In this document: positions 1 through 5,402 of the stretch, piece by piece
Layout: every line of letters begins with the position of its first letter
Position numbering within the stretch: the stretch's first letter is position 1
DNA from: Chloroflexota bacterium
GTDB lineage: Bacteria; Chloroflexota; Limnocylindria; Limnocylindrales; CSP1-4
Direction of reading: 5' to 3'
Assembly: GCA_013698385.1 (NCBI GenBank)
Contig: JACCVB010000292.1
Coordinates: forward strand, 1 to 11,694
Length of the DNA stretch: 11,694 bases
Made by a program: the position numbers and the translations under genes
Notes under the pieces: generated by a model
What the model was told of the DNA's origin: nothing
What the model saw: only the letters and a program-made list of their open reading frames with translations
The model's database searches: none

Positions 1-640
1 GCGCCGTCCCCGCCCGCTTCACGTTCGGCAGGAGCCGGGAGATGACGTACAGCGAGACGAGACCGATCGGGATGTTGACGTAGAAGATCCAGTGCCAGCT
101 GACCTGCTCGGTCAGGAAGCCGCCGACCAGCGGACCGACCACGAAGGCGACACCGAACACGGCCCCGAAGAGGCCCTGGTACTTGCCCCGCTCGGCGGGG
201 GTGAACAGGTCGCCGATGACGGCCAGCGCGACCGGGAAGAGCGAACCGGCGCCGATCCCCTGGAGGCCGCGGAACAGGATGAGCATGCTCATGTTCTGGC
301 TCAGGCCGGACAGGGCGGAGCCGAACAGGAAGATCACGATGCCCGTCATGAAGATGGGCTTGCGACCGTACAGGTCGGAGAGCTTGCCCCAGAACGGGAC
401 GCTGATCGTGCTGGTGAGCAGATAGATCGTGATCGCCCAGACGTAGAGGTCGTTGCCCTGCAGGTCCGTCGCGATGGTCGGCAGCGCCGGACCCACGATC
501 GTCTGGTCGAGTGCGCCCAGGAACAGGCCAAGCAGGACCGCGAACAGGATCTCCATCTTCGCGCGGTGACTCAGGCCGAGGGCCGGATCGTCCGTCAGGG
601 ACGGAGCCGTCCCGCCGTGATCCGTCGGAATGCTCTCCAT
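1..640 (-). CDS. DHA2-type MFS drug-efflux transporter, C-terminus cut by window edge
   Basis: This is the N-terminal 213 residues of a proton-coupled multidrug exporter of the major facilitator superfamily, 14-helix DHA2 (EmrB/QacA) type. Helix 1 carries LDQTIVGPALP, the DHA2 signature near the start. Motif A reads GKLSDLYGRKP after helix 2. Motif B is around LILFRGLQGIGAG. The antiporter motif C is GAVFGVAFVVGPLVGG. WHWIFYVNIPIG in helix 6 is typical of the subfamily. The ATG at 640 is 6 bp after the stop codon of the marR gene, and a TGA lies in frame 9 bp upstream, so no earlier start is possible. An AGGAGG ribosome site (654-659) lies inside the last marR codons. The two genes are therefore co-transcribed and probably translationally coupled. 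The substrate cannot be read from the sequence. The remaining helices lie left of the window. Confidence 0.93.
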   Translation of the reverse strand, partial: MESIPTDHGGTAPSLTDDPALGLSHRAKMEILFAVLLGLFLGALDQTIVGPALPTIATDLQGNDLYVWAITIYLLTSTISVPFWGKLSDLYGRKPIFMTGIVIFLFGSALSGLSQNMSMLILFRGLQGIGAGSLFPVALAVIGDLFTPAERGKYQGLFGAVFGVAFVVGPLVGGFLTEQVSWHWIFYVNIPIGLVSLYVISRLLPNVKRAGTA

Positions 641-646
641 GGTGAC

Positions 647-1123
647 TCAGTTCCCTCCTGATGATTCGGGACGATTCCTTGATTCGAGCGCCGAGCGGAA
701 GTCCGATACGGCCCCCGCGATGATCACGAGTTGCGCGGGCTCCAGCCGACCGAGGACATCGCGCATCAGCTCATCGCTCAGCGCGTCGTTCTCCTCGATC
801 ACCCGGCTGCCGGCGTTCGTGACCCGAACGAGGACCACCCTTCGGTCTTCCGCCACGCGCGTCCGTTCGATGAACCCGCGCTCTTCCATGCGGTCCACGA
901 GACCGCTGGCGTTCGACAGCGACACGTTCAGGACGTCCGCCAGGCGGCTCATCGGCATCTCGCCGTTACGCTGGAGGACGTACATGATGTTGAGCTGGGC
1001 CATGCTGATGCCCAAGCGGACGAGGCGCTCGCTCATGGCGCACTTCATCGCGCCGATCGTCGCGCGAAAGTCGGCGATGATGCGCTCTGTCGGCTCCTCG
1101 CCGAGGTCGATACTTCGTGTCAC
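647..1123 (-). CDS. MarR-family transcriptional regulator
   Basis: This 158-residue winged-helix repressor probably controls the efflux gene behind it and itself. Residues 35-55 form the dimer-side helix. The helix-turn-helix spans about 56-83 (MSRLADVLNVSLSNASGLVDRM), and the wing is at about 88-101 with the usual D-R-R turn (AEDRRVVLVRVT). C-terminal helices 107-148 complete the dimer interface. The family's ligands are often phenolic or lipophilic drugs; the ligand here is unknown. I chose the GTG at 1123. The in-frame ATGs further upstream fall inside the promoter's -10 box or between -10 and -35, and 158 residues is a normal MarR length. With this start the mRNA would have almost no leader. 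The gene's last codons hold the ribosome site for the downstream transporter. Confidence 0.9.
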   Translation of the reverse strand: MTRSIDLGEEPTERIIADFRATIGAMKCAMSERLVRLGISMAQLNIMYVLQRNGEMPMSRLADVLNVSLSNASGLVDRMEERGFIERTRVAEDRRVVLVRVTNAGSRVIEENDALSDELMRDVLGRLEPAQLVIIAGAVSDFRSALESRNRPESSGGN

Positions 1124-1135
1124 GTCAACTATCAT
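1107..1135 (+). promoter_or_regulatory. Possible promoter of the LLM oxidoreductase gene
   Basis: A plus-strand pair TCGATA (1107-1112) and TATCAT (1130-1135) with 17 bp between them matches the consensus at four of six and five of six positions. Transcription would start near 1142, giving a leader of about 50 nt before the ATG at 1192. Its -10 overlaps that of the divergent marR promoter, so one bound repressor could control both directions. The -35 is weak. Confidence 0.35.
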
Positions 1136-1138
1136 AGT
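1128..1138. promoter_or_regulatory. Second short palindrome over the divergent -10 boxes
   Basis: ACTATCATAGT is an 11-bp odd-centred palindrome (ACTAT / ATAGT). It covers the minus-strand -10 TATGAT and also a plus-strand TATCAT (1130-1135). It could be a second repressor contact or simply the product of overlapping divergent -10 elements. Confidence 0.35.
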
Positions 1139-1158
1139 CACATGAATCATCATGTCAA
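1131..1158 (-). promoter_or_regulatory. Sigma-70-type promoter of marR-MFS operon
   Basis: On the minus strand a perfect -35 TTGACA (1153-1158) is followed after 16 bp by the -10 TATGAT (1131-1136, five of six consensus bases). Transcription would start 6-7 nt downstream, at about 1123-1125, directly at the proposed GTG of marR. This is the most consensus-like promoter in the window and sits in a locally AT-rich stretch of an otherwise GC-rich region. Confidence 0.75.
1140..1155. promoter_or_regulatory. Palindromic operator candidate for MarR
   Basis: The sequence ACATGAATCATCATGT consists of perfect 6-bp arms (ACATGA / TCATGT) around a 4-bp centre. It lies between the -10 and -35 boxes of the marR promoter, a position where bound repressor would block RNA polymerase. 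MarR proteins typically bind 16-20 bp inverted repeats of this kind in their own promoter. The assignment is from position and symmetry only. Confidence 0.6.
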
Positions 1159-1191
1159 GATGAATGGTCCACTTCACATTCAGGAGTCCAG

Positions 1192-2181
1192 ATGCGCTTC
1201 GTCCTGATGACCGAGCCCCAGCAGGGGATGAGCTACGCCGATCAGCTCGCCGCGGCAAAACGCGCCGAGGCGAATGGCTTTGACGCGTTCTTCCGAGCAG
1301 ACCACTTCGCGAGCTTCCCGGGAGAACCGGGAAAGCCGAGCACGGACGCATGGACCGTCCTCGCCGGGCTGGCTCGCGAGACCCAGCGGATCGGGCTCGG
1401 GGTGCTCGTGTCACCGGTCACGTTTCGCCATCCCGGCGTGCTGGCGAAGGTCGCGACCACGGTGGACGAGATGAGCGGGGGACGGGTCGAGGTGGGCGTC
1501 GGTGCCGGCTGGAACGAGCCCGAGCACCGGCAGCTCGGGCTTGCCTTTCCGCCGATCAAGGAGCGGGCCGACCTCCTCGAGGATCAGCTGGCGATCCTGC
1601 ATGGCCTGTGGGGCGAGCCCGACGGCTGGACCTATGATGGCGTGACGGGACTGCGCGTGGATGGCACCCTGTTCCGTCCCCGGCCGGTCGACGCGCCGGG
1701 CCGGCCGTCCACGCCGGTCGGCGGCGTCCGGCCCCGGATCATCGTCGGTGGCCAGGGATCGCCCCGCTCGTTCCGCCTTGCGGCTCGCTACGCGGACGAG
1801 TTCAACCTCAGCTCAGCCTCCCCGGCGCGCGCGGCCGAGATCTCGTCGGCTCTCGACGAAGCGTGTCGGGCGATCGGACGGAACCCGGGCAGCCTGGCTC
1901 GGTCGGTGATGGTGGGCGTGCTCGTTGGTCAGACGCCGGACGAGGTCCGGGCGCGCGAGGTGGCCCTGCTGTCAGCGTTCGGACCGGACGAGGTTGCCGA
2001 CGGTGAGGCGTGGTTGACCGAGCGTCGATCGCGCTGGGTGTTCGGGACACCGGACGAGGCGCGCGCGCAGCTCCAGCGATTCGCCGAGGTCGGGATGGAC
2101 CGGATCATGCTCCAGGACTTCCTGCCCTGGGACCTCGAGATGATCGACCTGATGGGCGCGGACCTCGTCGGTCGGGCGTAG
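1192..2181 (+). CDS. LLM-class (luciferase-like) F420-dependent oxidoreductase
   Basis: This 329-residue TIM-barrel enzyme belongs to the bacterial luciferase-like superfamily. In this branch most members transfer hydride with the deazaflavin coenzyme F420, though FMN use cannot be excluded. Family marks are FFRADHF (33-39), the barrel core with GLGVLVSPVTFRHPGVLAK (68-86), the turn DEMSGGRVEVGVGAGWNEPEH (92-112), and PRIIVGGQGSPRSFRLAARYADEFN (181-205), where the GG and R-A-D residues line the cofactor phosphate site in relatives. The length is normal. The ATG at 1192 has AGGAG at 1182-1186 with 5-nt spacing. The gene diverges from marR, so regulation by that repressor is plausible, and the substrate may be the compound that the MFS pump exports. 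It converges with the SIS gene across only 35 bp. Confidence 0.9.
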   Translation: MRFVLMTEPQQGMSYADQLAAAKRAEANGFDAFFRADHFASFPGEPGKPSTDAWTVLAGLARETQRIGLGVLVSPVTFRHPGVLAKVATTVDEMSGGRVEVGVGAGWNEPEHRQLGLAFPPIKERADLLEDQLAILHGLWGEPDGWTYDGVTGLRVDGTLFRPRPVDAPGRPSTPVGGVRPRIIVGGQGSPRSFRLAARYADEFNLSSASPARAAEISSALDEACRAIGRNPGSLARSVMVGVLVGQTPDEVRAREVALLSAFGPDEVADGEAWLTERRSRWVFGTPDEARAQLQRFAEVGMDRIMLQDFLPWDLEMIDLMGADLVGRA

Positions 2182-2216
2182 TGGAAGGCGGTCGGGACGC
2201 GAGGCCGTCGGCGGGG

Positions 2217-3449
2217 TCAGTCGGCGGCGTCGGCCGCTTCTCGGTAGCGATCGACGTCGCGGTGGATGGCATCCGGATCCACCCCGCGGGCCCGGGCGAG
2301 TCGCTCGGTCAGGAGTTGGAGCGCTGTGACGCTGCCGATGAGGGCGGCCACCGCGCGAGGCAGCTCCGGGGCATCGGGCACGACGAAACGGCCGGCGGGT
2401 GTGAGGTCTGACGGGATCGCGTCGGACGCCGCGGCGGACAGGATCGCCCCGGCGGGCATCCCGATGACGCCCGCGGCGGCGAGGACGCCACGCGCACGCT
2501 TCGAGCGCTCCGGGAGACGGTCTCGATCGGTCAGGATCACGACCAGGCCGTTCGTCTTGTCGGTCGAGGCCAGATGGCCATGGAGGAGGGTCTCGAGGTC
2601 GCGGTAGGCGGCCGGGATCCAGGTCCCTTCCTCGATCTTGAGCACGAGTTCCCGGCCCGCCGGCCGGTCCGCCCCGGACGCGACGACGAGGATCCGTTCG
2701 ACGCCGGCCAACCTGGCCGCCATGGCCTCCGCCTCGATCGACTGACGGACGCCCGCAGCGAGCAGGTCGCGGATCGACCGGATCTGGGTCGCGTCCACGG
2801 GGCTGCCGCGCAGCTGGGCGGCCACGGCATGTGCTGCGACGATCGGACTCAGGTAGCCGACCGTGTGGCACCAACTCTGATCGAGTTCCTGTGTCTCGAC
2901 CACGACGTCGGCGAGCGCCGCGCCCGGCGAGCGGCGGCTGGAGGTGATGAGCGCGGTCTTCGCCCCGGCCGCCCGAGCCGCACCGAGCGCCGCATTCGTC
3001 ATCGCGGTCCCGCCCTCGTGCGAGATGCCGATCACGAGGCCGCGGGCCGGAGGGTCCAGCGATAGCTCGAAGGCCTGTGCCGAGTCGGGCGGCAAGGCGC
3101 CTGCTGGCGACGCGCTGGCAAGGGCCTCGAACAGGATGGCGGCCACAGCCTGCGCCGCGTGCTCAGACGTCCCGCACCCGGTCATTATGATCGGCTCACC
3201 TCGCTTGGCGACCTGCTTGATGGCGTCGGTGAATTCGCCCACCGCGCCTCGCCCCACGTCACGGCCAGCCCCTGCCAGCCGATGCAGGATCCGCTCGGCC
3301 AGGGCCGGCTCGGCCAGGATCATGTCCGTCATGTGATACGGGAACCCTGAACGCGGACTCGGCTGCGAACTGCCGACCCACGGATCGGGCGGCCCCGGCA
3401 ACTCCATATCGGGATCGACGCGCGCGGGCGGGTCGCTGTCGATCGTCAT
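2217..3449 (-). CDS. Double-SIS-domain sugar-phosphate isomerase-like protein
   Basis: This is a 410-residue protein built like the isomerase half of GlmS and like AgaS/FrlB-type enzymes, which act on amino-sugar or glycated-amine phosphates. SIS domain 1 spans about 80-215, with the phosphate-binding loop MTGCGTSEHAAQ (89-100) and GISHEGGTAMT (141-151). SIS domain 2 spans about 245-385 and contains ILVVASGADRPAG, the conserved LKIEEGTWIPAAYRDLETLLHG (270-291) and a C-terminal RARGVDPDAIHRDV tail. No glutamine amidotransferase domain is present, so it is not a full GlmS. Substrate is not predictable. The ATG at 3449 lies 10 bp after the lipoprotein stop with no clear ribosome site, suggesting coupling. 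About 36 residues of disordered Pro/Asp-rich sequence precede the usual family start near FPYHMTDMI, so the ATG of MTDMI is an alternative. Confidence 0.88.
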   Translation of the reverse strand: MTIDSDPPARVDPDMELPGPPDPWVGSSQPSPRSGFPYHMTDMILAEPALAERILHRLAGAGRDVGRGAVGEFTDAIKQVAKRGEPIIMTGCGTSEHAAQAVAAILFEALASASPAGALPPDSAQAFELSLDPPARGLVIGISHEGGTAMTNAALGAARAAGAKTALITSSRRSPGAALADVVVETQELDQSWCHTVGYLSPIVAAHAVAAQLRGSPVDATQIRSIRDLLAAGVRQSIEAEAMAARLAGVERILVVASGADRPAGRELVLKIEEGTWIPAAYRDLETLLHGHLASTDKTNGLVVILTDRDRLPERSKRARGVLAAAGVIGMPAGAILSAAASDAIPSDLTPAGRFVVPDAPELPRAVAALIGSVTALQLLTERLARARGVDPDAIHRDVDRYREAADAAD

Positions 3450-3459
3450 GCCCGGACGG

Positions 3460-4236
3460 TCACTTGGCGATCTCCACCGAATCGACGATCGCCTTGGCGT
3501 CCGTCTCGGCGCCACCGGTGATGCTCACGATGTAGGCCTTCCCGCCGCCCACGAGGATGTACTGGTTGATCGAAACGGGCTTCTCGACACCCTGCATCGG
3601 CAGGGCATAGACGTAGTGGATGGCGTCGCCCGCCGGCAGCTTCACTCGCTCGACCGTCACGTCGCCACTCGCCAGCGATCTCACCTGGGGCGTGTTCACC
3701 TGTTCGAGCAGGTCCAGGGTCAGGCCGGCGCTCGGGATCTGCAGGACGTTGAGGTTGGTTCCAGCCGTCGCATCCGGTCCGAGCGCGAAGAGGACGAGGC
3801 CGCTGGCGACCAGCGCCTGCATCTGGCTCGTGAGGGCTTTGGCAAGCTCGGGGTTGGTTTCGCCGGCGGCGGCCATCAGCGACCCGAGATCAGCGGAACT
3901 CAGGTCGATCCTGGTCCAGCCGTCGGGCAGCGTCATCGCGAAGCCCTTGTCCGGGATCTCGATCCGGCCGGTCGAGACGAACACGTCACCGCTGGGAGTC
4001 GGGGCCGCGGGTGCGGACGTGGTGGGGGCCGCGGTCGCTGATGGCGCCGCCGTCGCTGATGGCGCCGCCGTCGATTCGGCGGTCGGCGCAGCGGGCGGGC
4101 TGGCGGATGCGCTTGCGGATGGGATGGCGGCGACCGCAGACGATGTCGCTGCCGGCGCCGTGCTGCCACAGGCGGCAACGAGGAGCGCAAGGATCAGCGT
4201 CGCGATGGTGGTCGTGCTGCGGATCGATTCGGTCAT
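3460..4236 (-). CDS. Secreted lipoprotein with Ala/Ser/Pro/Thr-rich linker, function unknown
   Basis: This 258-residue protein has a type II signal peptide: hydrophobic core TIATLILALLVAAC with the lipobox cysteine at residue 23. Residues 24-82 are a low-complexity Ala/Ser/Pro/Thr linker of the kind used to hold a domain away from the membrane. Residues 83-258 form a folded domain that opens with IPDKGFAMTLPDGWTRID and ends with a beta-rich stretch around GGGKAYIVSITG. This pattern resembles small PsbP/Mog1-like lipoprotein domains, but I do not recognise a specific family. The gene starts 40 bp after sodX and ends 10 bp before the SIS gene, so it is probably in the sodN operon. No strong ribosome site precedes the ATG. 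Whether it has any part in nickel or superoxide metabolism is unknown. Confidence 0.82.
   Translation of the reverse strand: MTESIRSTTTIATLILALLVAACGSTAPAATSSAVAAIPSASASASPPAAPTAESTAAPSATAAPSATAAPTTSAPAAPTPSGDVFVSTGRIEIPDKGFAMTLPDGWTRIDLSSADLGSLMAAAGETNPELAKALTSQMQALVASGLVLFALGPDATAGTNLNVLQIPSAGLTLDLLEQVNTPQVRSLASGDVTVERVKLPAGDAIHYVYALPMQGVEKPVSINQYILVGGGKAYIVSITGGAETDAKAIVDSVEIAK
4034..4069. repeat. 18-bp tandem repeat, 2 copies, in the lipoprotein linker
   Basis: Two exact adjacent copies of an 18-bp unit (GTCGCTGATGGCGCCGCC on the plus strand) encode the repeated Ala-Pro-Ser-Ala-Thr-Ala stretch of the lipoprotein linker. Length is a multiple of three, so copy-number change would keep the frame. 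Confidence 0.85.
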
Positions 4237-4276
4237 CGGTTCAGGGCCCCCGGTCGGTAGTTCGGACTGTGGGAGG

Positions 4277-4750
4277 CTACCCGGCCGGCCGGGGCTCGTC
4301 CAGTCGCCGATGGTCAGGGACGGTCGGCCGGGCCAGGGTCCGGGGCGGCGGCCGGCCGATGCGGCCGATCGGGGCGTACCGGAACCAGACCCGCCCGATG
4401 AGTGCCGCGACGGTGACCGGGCCGTACCGTCGCGAGTCGATCGGTTCGCCGAAGCCGGCCGCAGCCGTCGCCTCGGCCGTCGCGTCAGCCAGGAGCCAGG
4501 CTTCGTCGTCGGCGAGCTCCAGGTAGCCGCTCCCGAACGGCACGCGCTCCCCGGGCCGCCCGGCGACGCGTTTCACCGCGAGCGCCCCGCTGTCGGGTTC
4601 GAGGAAGGCGACGATCGTGCCGCGTCTCGGCCAGCGGGTCGTGGTGGGGTCGACCAGGAGCCAGTCGCCTTCACGAATCGTCGGTTCCATGCTGGCCTGG
4701 CGGATGGCCAGGCGCCACGGGCCCCGCAGCCGGTGGCGAAGGCGCTCCAT
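4277..4750 (-). CDS. sodX: Nickel-type superoxide dismutase maturation protease (S26 family)
   Basis: This is a 157-residue serine peptidase of the signal peptidase S26 fold. In Ni-SOD systems the adjacent peptidase removes the SodN propeptide so that the mature protein begins with the nickel-binding histidine. The nucleophile motif is QASMEPTIREGDWLLVDP with Ser20. The general-base region is ALAVKRVAGRPGE with Lys60. The late conserved box is IDSRRYGPVTVAALIGRVWFR (about 104-124). There is no clear transmembrane anchor, which fits a cytoplasmic maturase rather than LepB. It follows sodN by 53 bp. The start is uncertain. The ATG at 4750 lies 4 nt after a strong hairpin and has no ribosome site; a GTG at 4792 would add 14 residues and place the hairpin inside the coding region. 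The C-terminal 25 residues are Arg/Pro-rich and probably disordered. Confidence 0.86.
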   Translation of the reverse strand: MERLRHRLRGPWRLAIRQASMEPTIREGDWLLVDPTTTRWPRRGTIVAFLEPDSGALAVKRVAGRPGERVPFGSGYLELADDEAWLLADATAEATAAAGFGEPIDSRRYGPVTVAALIGRVWFRYAPIGRIGRPPPRTLARPTVPDHRRLDEPRPAG

Positions 4751-4754
4751 GCGA

Positions 4755-4782
4755 CGAGGCCCCGCTGCTCGACGGGGCCTCG
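4755..4782 (-). promoter_or_regulatory. Strong GC hairpin at the sodN/sodX junction
   Basis: A perfect 10-bp stem (CGAGGCCCCG / CGGGGCCTCG) closes an 8-nt loop between the sodN stop (4804) and the sodX ATG (4750). No run of T follows on the minus strand, so it is not a classical Rho-independent terminator. It could be a partial terminator or 3' stabiliser that keeps sodN message more abundant than sodX, or it could restrict initiation at the start codon only 4 nt away. Confidence 0.65.
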
Positions 4783-4803
4783 GGATCCGCACGCGTGGAG
4801 GAA

Positions 4804-5235
4804 TCAGCCGGGGCGGCCGGCGACTCGCGTCTTGTCGGCGCCGCCGGTCGCCTTCCAGGCGGCATCGATCTCATCGATCATGTCGAGCAGCTTCCTGGAG
4901 TCTGCGGCGTCCGTGGATGCCTTGACCTTGGACACCTGCTTGGTCGCGTTCCAGAAGAGGTCATGCAGGTTCGGGACCGTCGCCAGGTGCTCCGGCTTGA
5001 AATAGTCGTGCCACAGCACGTCGAGGTGGTGCTTGGCGAGGTCCGCCCGCTCCTCTTTGATCGCGATGGCGCGCGTCCGGAAGGCGACGTCCTCGTTGGC
5101 CGCGTATTTCTCATTGATCTTGTGGCAGGACTCTGCCTCGATGCGGGCCTGCTCGGGGTCGTAGACGCCGCAGGGCAGGTCGCAATGGGCGCGCGCCGTG
5201 GTCGTGGGGGCGAGCCAACCGGTCAGTCGAGACAT
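4804..5235 (-). CDS. sodN: Nickel superoxide dismutase, precursor
   Basis: This enzyme converts superoxide to oxygen and hydrogen peroxide. The diagnostic nickel hook HCDLPCGVYDP occupies residues 17-27: His17, Cys18 and Cys22 become His1, Cys2 and Cys6 of the mature protein and bind nickel, and Tyr25 (Tyr9) gates the site. The 16 residues before the histidine are the propeptide, expected to be removed by the adjacent SodX. The rest is the helical bundle that forms the hexamer. The precursor is 143 residues and the mature form 127, slightly longer than the Streptomyces enzyme. An additional cysteine (Cys37 in AESCHK) is unusual as far as I recall. The ATG at 5235 has GGAG 4 nt upstream, in the AAGGAG of a typical ribosome site. 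Ni-SODs are normally cytoplasmic and often nickel-responsive. Confidence 0.96.
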   Translation of the reverse strand: MSRLTGWLAPTTTARAHCDLPCGVYDPEQARIEAESCHKINEKYAANEDVAFRTRAIAIKEERADLAKHHLDVLWHDYFKPEHLATVPNLHDLFWNATKQVSKVKASTDAADSRKLLDMIDEIDAAWKATGGADKTRVAGRPG

Positions 5236-5291
5236 GGGACTCCTTCGCACACTGGGCTGGGCCACGACCGTACCGTCGCGGGGGGACTGGA

Positions 5292-5320
5292 AGTGTCCGA
5301 GTCCCGCGCAACCGTGTCAA
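5292..5320 (-). promoter_or_regulatory. Probable sodN promoter
   Basis: On the minus strand a perfect -35 TTGACA (5315-5320) is followed after 17 bp by GACACT (5292-5297), which keeps the A2, A4 and T6 positions of a -10. Transcription would begin near 5285, about 50 nt before the sodN ATG. A weak -10 behind a perfect -35 is compatible with an activated or nickel-controlled promoter, but no known Nur box is recognised. Confidence 0.55.
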
Positions 5321-5324
5321 ACGT

Positions 5325-5337
5325 GCAGCGTCGCTGC
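5325..5337. promoter_or_regulatory. 13-bp palindrome just upstream of the sodN -35
   Basis: GCAGCGTCGCTGC has perfect 6-bp arms around one central base and lies 4 bp upstream of the sodN -35 box. The position suits an activator or repressor contact. The symmetry is seen directly; any regulatory role is inferred. Confidence 0.4.
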
Positions 5338-5389
5338 TTCCTTGCGGTCGCGGCGCCGCGGATCACGCACCGCTCCGACGGATGGCCGG

Positions 5390-5395
5390 TATCAT
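5390..5395 (+). promoter_or_regulatory. -10 element for a leaderless LysM-protein mRNA
   Basis: TATCAT is followed by exactly 7 nt and then the ATG at 5403. This is the arrangement of leaderless genes, where the first transcribed base is the start codon. No -35 and no ribosome site are visible, which also fits that pattern. Confidence 0.45.
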
Positions 5396-5402
5396 CGACC
5401 GG

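Noticed and set aside
92..661. Plus-strand open frame of 189 codons over the MFS gene
   Set aside because: The minus strand here reads as a clear MFS transporter with all family motifs, so the plus-strand frame is a shadow.
2182..2256. A terminator hairpin between the convergent LLM and SIS genes
   Set aside because: Only a 5-bp GGCCG/CGGCC match over a long loop, extending into the SIS coding region, could be found; this is common by chance at this GC content.
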